Assembly (NCBI GenBank): GCA_964519955.1
Contig: CAZFLM010000044.1
Location: 1 to 56,174, forward strand
DNA length: 56,174 nucleotides
Direction: 5' to 3'
From: CAZFLM01 sp964519955
Lineage (GTDB): Bacteria; Armatimonadota; Chthonomonadetes; Chthonomonadales; CAJBBX01
The notes under the pieces were generated by a model, which worked only from the letters and a program-made list of their open reading frames with translations, did not search any database and was not told the DNA's origin. Shown here one piece after another: positions 50,201-56,174 of the stretch. A program made the translations under genes and the position numbers. Each line of letters starts with the position of its first letter. The stretch's first letter is position 1.

Positions 50201-50755
50201 GGCGCGCCGGCCTCTATCGTCCTGCCGAGCCTGATCTCCTGGAGCGAGCACACGGACCCGGGCGTGAAGTACTTCTCGGGCACCGCGACCTACCGCACCG
50301 ACGTGACGCTGCTGCCTGGGCTGTTCCGGCCCAGACCCGGCAAGCGACCGCAGATGCCGCTCCGCATCTACCTGGATCTCGGGCGCGTCGAGGTGATGGC
50401 GGACGTGACGGTGAACGGGAGGCACCTCGGCACGCTCTGGAAGACGCCCTACCGCGTCGATGTGACGAGCGCGCTGAAGCCCGGCAAGAACGACCTCGAG
50501 ATCCGCGTAACGAACCTGTGGCCGAACCGGATGATCGGGGACGAGCAGTTGGCGGAGGACAGCGCCCGGAACCCGGACGGCACGCTGCGCGAGTGGCCGA
50601 AGTGGCTGCAGGACGGCAAACCGAGTCCGACGGGCCGCTACACGTTCACATCGTGGCGCTTGTTCCGCAAGGGCTCGCCGCTGCTGCCGTCCGGCCTGCT
50701 CGGGCCGGTGACGCTGCAGGCATCGCCCGTCGTCCGCATCCCGGCGAAGCCCTGA
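47228..50755 (+). CDS. Exported alpha-L-rhamnosidase, GH106 type, with inserted tandem domain
   Basis: The 1175-residue product has a signal peptide (about 1-23). It has the GH106 opening ARPWVYWFWLNGNITREGITADLEAMKRVGVGGVLIMEV, followed by barrel segments EVNMNDDAGWNGSGGPW, VRTHIDSWENGSQNWT and RADEPMGEFWSS. GH106 enzymes remove L-rhamnose from pectic and other polysaccharides. The C-terminal galactose-binding-like domain includes IYLDLGRVEVMADVTVNGRHLGTLWKTPYRVDVTSALKPG. Between them (about residues 770-930) two copies of an approximately 85-residue unit occur (K-A-TWG...DVT...GDP...K-L-RVEY-x-x-G). No SusCD genes are nearby. Confidence 0.85.
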   Translation: MIRRPCLLAVAALLAVLAPAASAGPSDSLRASFVTPPASARPWVYWFWLNGNITREGITADLEAMKRVGVGGVLIMEVDQGAPVGPVDFASPKWRELFAFMVSEAHRLGIEVNMNDDAGWNGSGGPWITPDTAMQRITWSETAVTGGSRFDAVLPQPPTVRSYYRDIAVLAYPTPAEYRIQGLDGKTARTRGDMASPANYPELPVEQTIAQGKIVDLTAKVGADGRLTWDAPAGNWTVVRIGHTLTGAVNAPAPLTGQGLECDKLSKEGSEAAFDGLMGKLIADVGPLAGKTLVRTHIDSWENGSQNWTPRFREEFKRLRGYDMTPYLPVLTGRVVDSLEVSERFLYDMRLTVSDLLIENYAQHFSDMAKKHGMALSIEAYGDTTVDDIAYGGRADEPMGEFWSSAMFGAGNTLIEMSSSAHLYNKPIVGAEAFTADDRERWLLHPGSIKMLGDWAFAAGINRFVFHRYALQPWVPERKPGMTMGPWGLHYERTNTWWEQSGAWHQYLSRCQYLLQRGLPVVDALYVQPEGAPRSYNPPATTLRAGYHADGCPAEIVLKRLSVKNGRLVLPHGMSYRVLVLPTSETMTPELLKRVKELVAQGATVIGPKPLKSPSLAGYPACDDEVAKLAAELWGSGKIITGKTPEQVLAAKGVAPDMRSPRNLNWIHKTIDGAEVYFVANPGRSAINVDCEFRVTGRAPELWRPDTGRIEQVAAFTQKGGVTKVPLRFDASGSVFVVFRPGSKVGDPIVRMTHGGKDVWTRRKAPIPYIIKATWGATGRIADVTEAMQQLANEGQREFAPTKLGVGDPASGVAKQLRVEYQIDGQDRAATCADFETLRLGTPEEARKPVKIVRATWGPPGEKSGMKDVTDQVQRKVAGGLTSFQVAELVSEGDPVPMVVKTLRVEYEVEGRKLVASAQDPEEIAFEMPGDDEPPAAVRRASDGSLEIEATTVGELALRTRSGKTYHAEAPAAWKSGALEGPWDVAFTPGWGAPASIVLPSLISWSEHTDPGVKYFSGTATYRTDVTLLPGLFRPRPGKRPQMPLRIYLDLGRVEVMADVTVNGRHLGTLWKTPYRVDVTSALKPGKNDLEIRVTNLWPNRMIGDEQLAEDSARNPDGTLREWPKWLQDGKPSPTGRYTFTSWRLFRKGSPLLPSGLLGPVTLQASPVVRIPAKP

Positions 50756-51095
50756 TGCTGCATCAATTACCAGGTTCCGCCAGAAAGGTGAAACCACCTC
50801 GGATCATGCGCGTCTAAGCTTACGTGACGTCGCTTTTGGCGGCTTATCAAGCTGATGGCAAGGCGCTCCCGCCCTGTTTCGCTGCTGCTTCCTGCTGGCT
50901 GATGGGTGAGCGCCTTGCCAAAGTTGTCTCTGGCCCATCTCTCCCTCGCCTTGCTCCCCATCTCCGCACGTACGCTCGATCGCGCGCCATGCCCGAATTC
51001 CGACACGGCGTTTGCGCGGAGCGGCGTGCCAAGCTCGGCGTGTGCGTCGAGCTAGAGACTTGGGTACGGAGAGAAGGGGTGAACTGGGGAACGGC
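50756..51095. other. Gap between GH106 and pilin genes with a long-loop hairpin
   Basis: The 340 bases hold one clear structure: GGCAAGGCGCTC (50857-50868) pairs perfectly with GAGCGCCTTGCC (50908-50919), a 12-bp stem with a 39-base loop. It lies about 100 bases after the GH106 stop, and may be an extended transcription-end structure. A frame across 50824-51228 lacks a ribosome site and overlaps the terminator and the end of the pilin gene, so no gene is called. Confidence 0.5.
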
Positions 51096-51131
51096 CCCGG
51101 CATGCCGCGCAGGTCCATGCGGCATGCCGGG
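51096..51131 (-). terminator. Terminator of the second pilin gene
   Basis: CCCGGCATGCCGC (51096-51108) pairs perfectly with GCGGCATGCCGGG (51119-51131), a 13-bp stem with a 10-base loop. It lies 15 bases beyond the minus-strand stop at 51146. Confidence 0.85.
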
Positions 51132-51145
51132 CGAGAACCACCAAC

Positions 51146-51898
51146 TTACTGGCGGCACGCCTGAGGAAGATTCGGGATCCAGTTCACCCGGGCCTCGTTC
51201 TGCGTGGAATCCCAGCACTGGCCGTTGAAGGCCCACATGCAGTATGGGGTGTAGGTAGCGGCCCACCGCATCGACTTCACGTGGCCGTCGGCGAACGCGA
51301 AGTCGTCCATGCCGCTGTGCAGGCACGGGGCATTGCCGGTACACCAAGCGCAGTCGTCTGTGCAGGTCGAGTTGGATTCCACGATGGTCAGCGTTTGGGA
51401 TACCTGCTGGATGATGGCCTGCTTCGGCCCGGACGCGCCGGGGCCGTAGCTGAACCCGTTCGTCGGAGAACCCTCGCCGGTGTTCGTTGCCCAACCGTAG
51501 GACATCGGCACATACGGAGACTCGTCACTGACACTGGCATCGACGCAGTCGCCCTGGTAGTACGTGTCCGAGTTGTTGTTCGATGGGCACGCCAGCACCT
51601 TTGTGTTCTTCATGTAGGGCTGGATTTCCATGCGCCAGTCATAGTAGTGGCCGTTGCTGCTGTTGTATGACCGAACCATCGGGAACCGCTCGTCGTAGTC
51701 CTGGATGTACTGCATCACGGCGAGGCCGGCCTGCTTGAGGTTCGAGGTGCAGGAGGCCTGCCGCGCCTTCTCGCGCGCCTTGGCAAAGACCGGGAACAGA
51801 ATCGCCGCGAGAATGGCGATGATGGCGATTACAACTAGCAACTCGATGAGCGTGAAACCTCGCGCGGCATGACGCCGTGCGGAGAGCTGGCCCAGCAT
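51146..51898 (-). CDS. Type IV-pilin-like protein with H-X9-DG motif
   Basis: The 250-residue product starts MLGQLSARRHAARGFTLIELLVVIAIIAILAAILFPVF. It has the prepilin G-FTLIE cleavage site (cut after Gly14) and the AKAREKAR segment of the same family as the pilin at 44967. It carries an H-X9-DG motif, HSGMDDFAFADGHVK. Eight or more Cys residues in the C-terminal half (CPSNNN..., CVDASV, STCTDDCAWCTGNAPC) suggest disulphides. GGGAGA lies about ten bases before the ATG at 51898. It has a strong promoter at 52129-52157 and a long leader. Confidence 0.9.
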   Translation of the reverse strand: MLGQLSARRHAARGFTLIELLVVIAIIAILAAILFPVFAKAREKARQASCTSNLKQAGLAVMQYIQDYDERFPMVRSYNSSNGHYYDWRMEIQPYMKNTKVLACPSNNNSDTYYQGDCVDASVSDESPYVPMSYGWATNTGEGSPTNGFSYGPGASGPKQAIIQQVSQTLTIVESNSTCTDDCAWCTGNAPCLHSGMDDFAFADGHVKSMRWAATYTPYCMWAFNGQCWDSTQNEARVNWIPNLPQACRQ

Positions 51899-52128
51899 GA
51901 CTTCTCCCTTCGGTAGGAATCGTGCGCGGCGTGCTGACACCCCAGCGAGGAGGGCGACCCTACGGTGGTCCGACACCGGCGGGTCGCGGTGCCGCCCGAA
52001 CATAGACGTCGGGGACATACCAAGGGCTTGCACGAACTAAGGGGAAACCAGGAGGAACTTACCGGACCTCCGTGCCTGCAAACTGCATGAAGCCAGAACG
52101 CATGGCACACACCCTTCGCGACACAGTC

Positions 52129-52157
52129 ATTGTAACGCGACATCGGCCATCCGTCAA
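52129..52157 (-). promoter_or_regulatory. Sigma-70-type promoter of the second pilin gene
   Basis: On the minus strand -35 TTGACG (52152-52157) and -10 TACAAT (52129-52134) are separated by exactly 17 bp. Transcription would begin near 52122, leaving an unusually long leader of about 220 bases before the pilin start at 51898. Confidence 0.75.
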
Positions 52158-52167
52158 GGTAGGAATG

Positions 52168-53526
52168 CTAGGATTCGGGTGTCCCCTCGGCCTGCCACGT
52201 CCACGGGCGCGACCGGGACGCCCGCACCATGAAGCGGATCATCGGCCACATGCGGAACGGGTGACGCCGCTTGTACGACCTCGCCTCGCCCTCCAGCCAC
52301 TCCCTCGGCGTGTCGTTCGAGATGTAGAACGTCGGTTTCCAGCAGTCGTCGTCCTCCGAGATCACCCCTTCGCGCACGGCCCGGTCGCGCAGCGGCGTGC
52401 GCGGCTGGATGCGCCAGCCGATGTTCAACTCGTGGTACGTCGGCTGCAGCTCGGGTACGCGCCGCAGCGTCTCCCGCACCGTATCGCGCGTCTCGCCCGG
52501 CCCGCCGAGCGTGGGCATGAACATGAAGCCGATGCCGGCCTCGCGCATCTCCCGGGCCGCCCGGAAGACATCGTCGACGCCGAACGACTTGCCCAGCTCA
52601 CGCAGCACGGGCTCGGCGAGGCTCTCCGCGAACACGGTGGTCATCATGCCGCCCGCGCGCCGGAACAGGTCGAAGAACTCGGCGTCGGTCGGGCCAGGGT
52701 CGAGGACGCAGTAGAGCTGGAGCTGCGCGCCGCGCCGGATGACCTCGCGGAGCACCTCCTTGGCGTGGTCGAGCGGCCGGTTGAAGCCCGCGTCGATGAA
52801 CCACGCCGCCCGCACCTTGCCGGACCGCTTGAGCGCCAGCATCTCCTCCGCGATCGCGCCCGGTTCGCGCAGGATGAAGTCGCGCCCGAACGTATAGAAC
52901 GTGTCGCAGTAGGCGCACGCCTCGGGGCAGCCCGTCCGCGTCACCACCGCCGCCTGCCAGTAGCCCTTGCGGTAGCGCTGGCGGTCGACGAAGGCGTGGT
53001 GGTCGAACGCCACGTCGCGGTAGCCAACGATGCGGAAGGGGTTCTCGACGATGCCGCCTTCTGCCGCGCGGTACACGAGCCCCGGTGTCGCCAGGTCAGG
53101 CGTCCCGGCGTCGAGCGAACGCACGAACCGCGTGATGGGCGCCAGGTCGTCACCGGCGATGCCCCAGGTGGCGTCCAGCTCCGTCATAACGCGGCGCGGG
53201 AAGGTGGTGAACGCGGTGCCGCCCAGCAGCGTCAGGCACGGCGCGGCCCCTCGCACCGCCTCGACGACCGCGCGGATGCCGGGCATCGGGTCGAAGTACT
53301 TGCTGGCCGACTGGTTGTCGCGGTTGCGGATGGAGTAGCACGCCAGGTCCGGCCGGAACTCGGCGGCGGCGGCGCGTGCGGCGGCCACCGGGTCGCGCTC
53401 CCCCATCAGGTCGACGAACCGCACCTCGTGCCCCTCCTGCTCCAGGCTGCGCGCCACGAGCGCCGGGCCCACGGGCAACGGGTACAGCAGCGAGTAGGTG
53501 TTCGTCTGCACGAAGAGGATCTTCAT
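52168..53526 (-). CDS. B12-binding-type radical SAM protein
   Basis: The 452-residue product has an N-terminal B12-binding-like Rossmann part (MKILFVQTNTYSLLYPLPVGPALVARSLEQEGHEVRFVDLMGE..., about 1-150). The radical SAM 4Fe-4S motif is TGCPEACAYCDTFY (C-x3-C-x2-C, near residue 200). Downstream SAM-binding elements include AAWFIDAGFN and GFMFMPTLGGPGETRDTV. The class includes methyltransferases and ring-modifying enzymes; the reaction here is unknown. An AAGGAG site lies about 13 bases upstream, which is long. The gene stands alone. Confidence 0.9.
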   Translation of the reverse strand: MKILFVQTNTYSLLYPLPVGPALVARSLEQEGHEVRFVDLMGERDPVAAARAAAAEFRPDLACYSIRNRDNQSASKYFDPMPGIRAVVEAVRGAAPCLTLLGGTAFTTFPRRVMTELDATWGIAGDDLAPITRFVRSLDAGTPDLATPGLVYRAAEGGIVENPFRIVGYRDVAFDHHAFVDRQRYRKGYWQAAVVTRTGCPEACAYCDTFYTFGRDFILREPGAIAEEMLALKRSGKVRAAWFIDAGFNRPLDHAKEVLREVIRRGAQLQLYCVLDPGPTDAEFFDLFRRAGGMMTTVFAESLAEPVLRELGKSFGVDDVFRAAREMREAGIGFMFMPTLGGPGETRDTVRETLRRVPELQPTYHELNIGWRIQPRTPLRDRAVREGVISEDDDCWKPTFYISNDTPREWLEGEARSYKRRHPFRMWPMIRFMVRASRSRPWTWQAEGTPES

Positions 53527-53683
53527 CGGGGCGTCTGCTCCTTTGCAGAGGCACGTCTCACAGGGTGCCGCGGCAGATATGGGCCTTGGCGCGCGCGTTT
53601 CTGCGACACCCGCGCGCCGCCGCCTTCGTCACAAGTAGTGGCGCCCGCGAGACCCTCTGCGACGCCGGATGCCGAGGTAGACC

Positions 53684-54130
53684 ATGGCGAGGTCGAGTCG
53701 TGCCGGCCGGATATTCTGGCGCATTGCAGGAGCCGCTCTGGCGGCTGCGGCCCTGCTCTGCATGGTCGGCGCGACACCGATCGCGCGCTCATACGCCTGC
53801 GGCAGCGGGCGCCAGTGCGGTACGGTCTTCGCATCGAGTAGGTCGACCGACCAGGCAGCCGTCGAGTGGCTCTCGCGCGAGATCCACGCACACCCGAACC
53901 GCACGGAGTTCCACCTTACCGTGCGGAGGTGGACGCTCGACTCATTCCTCGATGACGATACCGACGACATCGACTACAGCGTTCGGGAGCAGCGCATCGA
54001 CGCGATCAACAACCAGTGCGGCTGCAACCACGGCTGGGACCACGTCACGCCGGACAAGCTGCACGCCCTGGCGGCCCGGCATGCTGAACTCTCCGACCTC
54101 GACAAGCTCGGCTGCCCCAGTTTCCCCTGA
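53684..54130 (+). CDS. Small membrane-anchored or exported protein (148 aa)
   Basis: The product has one hydrophobic segment (IFWRIAGAALAAAALLCMVGAT, about 10-31). A soluble domain follows with four Cys (YACGSGRQCGTV, NNQCGCNHGWDH) and a run of acidic residues (LDDDTDDIDYSV). The Cys pairs suggest disulphides outside the cytoplasm. No family is recognised. It converges on the GH2-like gene with a 16-base gap. Confidence 0.6.
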   Translation: MARSSRAGRIFWRIAGAALAAAALLCMVGATPIARSYACGSGRQCGTVFASSRSTDQAAVEWLSREIHAHPNRTEFHLTVRRWTLDSFLDDDTDDIDYSVREQRIDAINNQCGCNHGWDHVTPDKLHALAARHAELSDLDKLGCPSFP

Positions 54131-54145
54131 TCTCGCCCCGCGTCC

Positions 54146-55939
54146 CTACTCGAACCGGATGTCGTCCAGGTAGAAGGTGACCGGCGCGCCCTGGCCCGCG
54201 ACCACCCAGCCGAAGCCGGTCTTGATGCGCGTCAGGTCCTTGCCCGCCAGGTCGATGGAGTACTGCTTCCACTCGGCGGTGAGCTTCACGTCCGCCAGCT
54301 TCCCGCTCGCCGTGTCGAACACCTTCTGGTCGCGGCCGAGGAGGCCGAACTCGAACGAGAGCGCCTCGCCGCCCTTCTCGCCGCGCGCCCAGAACGTGAG
54401 CCGCTTCGCGCCGGCCAGGTTCCAGCCGCCGGCCTGGTCGCCCCAGTCGTTGGCCGGGTGCTGCCAGATGACGCCGGCCCAGTCGTTCGGCACGGTGTAC
54501 TCGAAGCGCAGGCAGGTCTTGCCGGAGTGCGGGTTGGTCGGGCAGTCCTCCTGCATCTTCACAGCCTTCGCGTTGCCCATCCAGCCCGAGGGGTAGTAGG
54601 GCGGATCGGCGCGGCCGGCGTCGTCGTAGACCGCGAACGGCAGCTTCACCGCGGGCCCGGCGGCGACCTTGCTCTCCCCCTTCACCAGCAGCGGCACGTT
54701 CGCGACGGCCGCCCCGCCCTTCCCGTCGCGCACGTAGGCGAACAGGCGGTAGCCGCCGCCGTCCTTCGGCATCTTCAGCTCGGCGCCCGACACGTCGGAC
54801 TTGACGATGGCCTCCGGGTAGGTGGGCAGCGCCTTCTCCGCGTCGCCGCCGGTCTGGTAGCGCTCGGCCTCGGGCTGCAGCACCCAGGTCACCTTGAGCG
54901 GCAGGTTGTCCGGGTGGCTGGCCTTCAGCGTCACCTTCACCGGCGCGCCGGGATCCACCTGGTCCGCGCCCTCCACCTTCAGCGAGGCGATGGCCGGGCA
55001 GCGGGTCGCCGGGGGCTTGCCGGTCCACAGCTCGGTCAGCGTGTCCACGGGGCTCGTGCGCGAGCTGTCCGGCAGCAGCAGGCCGAACCAGGTCGCGGTC
55101 GCCTCCTGCTTGCTGCCCCACACGAAGGCGTAGGAGCCCAGGCAGAGCGGCTGGTTCGCGATGCCCTGCTCGTAGGCACGGCGGTACCAATCCGCCTTCT
55201 CCGTGCTGGTCGGCTCGGCCACGGCGCCCCAGGCGTTCTTGCCCACCTCCCACGTGCCGGGCGGGCCGAACTCGGTGACGATGTACGGCCTCGTACCGCC
55301 GGCCTCCACGTAGCGCTTCGCGATCGACGCGCAGCCGGCGTAGCTGTTGAGGCCCACGATGTCGATGTCCGGGCAGAGCTTGTGCAGGTTGGCGACCTTG
55401 CTGCCGCCGACCTCGGCGAGCACGGTCATGACGGGGTGCTTCGGGTCGAGCTTGTGGATCATCGCGGCAAGGTTCTGGATGGACGACCAGATGGCAGCAT
55501 TGGCGCCCTCCCCCTCCATCTCGTTGCCGATGCCCCAACAGAGGACCGCCGGATGGCCCTTGAACCGCTCGACCAGGGTGCGGACCCGCGCGTTCTGCTT
55601 CGCGACCTGCTCCACGTCGTTGTAGTTGAACCCCTGGCGCTCCTGCCCGAGCCAGATGCCCAGGCACACGGTGAGGCCGCGCTGCTGCGCCTCGTCGAGC
55701 TGCTTCTCGGTGCCCTCGGCATCCCAGGTGCGCACCGAGTTGGCGCCCGCCGCGGCCAGCGCCTCCAGCGATCCGGAGCCGCCCGCGCCCTTGACGAAGT
55801 AGGGCTTCCCGTCGCGCAGGAGCTGCCACCCCTTCTCCCCGTGCACGACCTTCACCTCGACCGGCCCGGCCTGGCCGAACGCTGCGACGGCGCAGAGGCA
55901 TACGTATGCACTGATCAGCGCGAAGGTAGTCCGTATCAT
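54146..55939 (-). CDS. Exported GH2-like TIM-barrel hydrolase with C-terminal binding domain
   Basis: The 597-residue product has a signal peptide (ending AFGQ, about 23). A GH2-C-type TIM barrel follows: the catalytic acid/base is E140 (WGIGNEMEGEG) and the nucleophile E223 (YIVTEFGPPG). Residues from about 330 include Ig-like PVKVTLKASHPDNLPLKVTWVLQ. The C-terminal part (about 430-597, ending VTFYLDDIRFE) resembles a carbohydrate-binding jelly roll. A beta-glucanase, galactosidase or glucuronidase activity is possible. GGGAGGG lies about six bases before the ATG. The right flank (55965-56174) shows no gene. Confidence 0.85.
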   Translation of the reverse strand: MIRTTFALISAYVCLCAVAAFGQAGPVEVKVVHGEKGWQLLRDGKPYFVKGAGGSGSLEALAAAGANSVRTWDAEGTEKQLDEAQQRGLTVCLGIWLGQERQGFNYNDVEQVAKQNARVRTLVERFKGHPAVLCWGIGNEMEGEGANAAIWSSIQNLAAMIHKLDPKHPVMTVLAEVGGSKVANLHKLCPDIDIVGLNSYAGCASIAKRYVEAGGTRPYIVTEFGPPGTWEVGKNAWGAVAEPTSTEKADWYRRAYEQGIANQPLCLGSYAFVWGSKQEATATWFGLLLPDSSRTSPVDTLTELWTGKPPATRCPAIASLKVEGADQVDPGAPVKVTLKASHPDNLPLKVTWVLQPEAERYQTGGDAEKALPTYPEAIVKSDVSGAELKMPKDGGGYRLFAYVRDGKGGAAVANVPLLVKGESKVAAGPAVKLPFAVYDDAGRADPPYYPSGWMGNAKAVKMQEDCPTNPHSGKTCLRFEYTVPNDWAGVIWQHPANDWGDQAGGWNLAGAKRLTFWARGEKGGEALSFEFGLLGRDQKVFDTASGKLADVKLTAEWKQYSIDLAGKDLTRIKTGFGWVVAGQGAPVTFYLDDIRFE

Positions 55940-56174
55940 CTCACCCTCCCATCGGAACGCGCACCGGCGAGGCTGCCGGCGAATGGAGCATCGCCCTCAT
56001 TGTACACCCTCCACAGCCCGACGACGCCCGCCGCCACGCACACGGTTCCGAGGCGCGACAGTCATGGAGCGCGTGCGCCGGCACCGCGAACACCTGCCGA
56101 CTACAACAGACCGGTCGCTCACGCTCCCGGCTCGGCACATTGGTGCGATGCGAGCACGACCGCCGCCACGCACA

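Noticed and set aside
47198..50797. 1199-codon minus-strand frame opposite the GH106 gene
   Set aside because: Pure shadow of a recognised glycoside hydrolase, with no family signal of its own.
50824..51228. 134-codon plus-strand frame between GH106 and the pilin
   Set aside because: No ribosome site, crosses a perfect terminator stem and overlaps the pilin 3' end antisense.
55941..56138. 65-codon minus-strand frame near the right edge
   Set aside because: Its end overlaps the ribosome site of the GH2-like gene and the composition looks random; no start signal.
1..56174. CRISPR arrays, tRNA genes, IS elements or integrases
   Set aside because: Looked for; no regularly spaced repeat-spacer array, no T-loop-like GTTCGAATC core, and no transposase or integrase motif was seen.

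Overview
The window looks like a contig from a high-GC, Gram-negative-type bacterium, most probably Armatimonadota. The best evidence is two type IV-pilin-like proteins (stops at 44967 and 51146) with the N-terminal methylation motif, a leader helix reading AAILFPVFAxAREKAR, and C-terminal H-X9-DG motifs. Supporting signs are PEP-CTERM surface proteins, Tat-exported Gfo/Idh/MocA oxidoreductases and many exported glycoside hydrolases scattered as single genes rather than in SusCD-type loci. The phylum is an inference; there is no rRNA or marker gene here, and no tRNA, CRISPR array, integrase or transposase was seen.

Layout. 1-1563: small accessory genes, including an AbiEii/MNT-like nucleotidyltransferase overlapping a small helical partner, and two coiled-coil ORFs behind an extended -10 promoter. 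1568-3206: SGNH hydrolase and an exported acetolactate decarboxylase. 3224-8707: an RNA-processing island of KptA (RNA 2'-phosphotransferase), an RHH-DUF433/DUF5615 toxin-antitoxin-like pair, and the Pnkp-Hen1 RNA repair pair. 9028-18715: a lipoprotein, a probable beta-barrel protein, a very large beta-propeller/tandem-95 protein with a PEP-CTERM protein behind a sigma-54-type promoter, then a sugar oxidoreductase/isomerase operon. 18787-21895: a DinD-type operon and three poorly known proteins. 22032-30860: metallo-hydrolase, a second PEP-CTERM gene with its own sigma-54-type promoter, heparinase-like lyase, basic-secretory-type metalloprotease, HAF-repeat protein and a tandem pair of paralogous DUF proteins.

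30876-35834 is the most interesting part: a tightly coupled two-gene operon coding for a soluble KAP-type P-loop NTPase and a 930-residue NACHT-LRR protein. Its architecture recalls eukaryotic NLR immune receptors, and it is a candidate anti-phage system. 36005-50755 is a carbohydrate and phosphate scavenging stretch: Gfo/Idh/MocA protein, transglutaminase-like protein, GH113-like hydrolase, alkaline phosphatase, an autoregulated MerR/BmrR regulator with a textbook 19-bp-spacer promoter, a double pectate-lyase-like protein, a pilin with a small membrane partner, a methyltransferase and a GH106 rhamnosidase. 51146-55939 holds a second pilin with a long leader, a B12-type radical SAM protein, a small anchored protein and a GH2-like hydrolase.

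Several non-coding structures stand out: two sigma-54-type promoters at both PEP-CTERM loci, a 35-bp dispersed element in the same orientation upstream of two unrelated genes, a 99-bp-period structured repeat, a ten-copy heptanucleotide tract that runs through a stop codon, and many perfect terminator-like hairpins. All calls come from reading the sequence; no database search was made.
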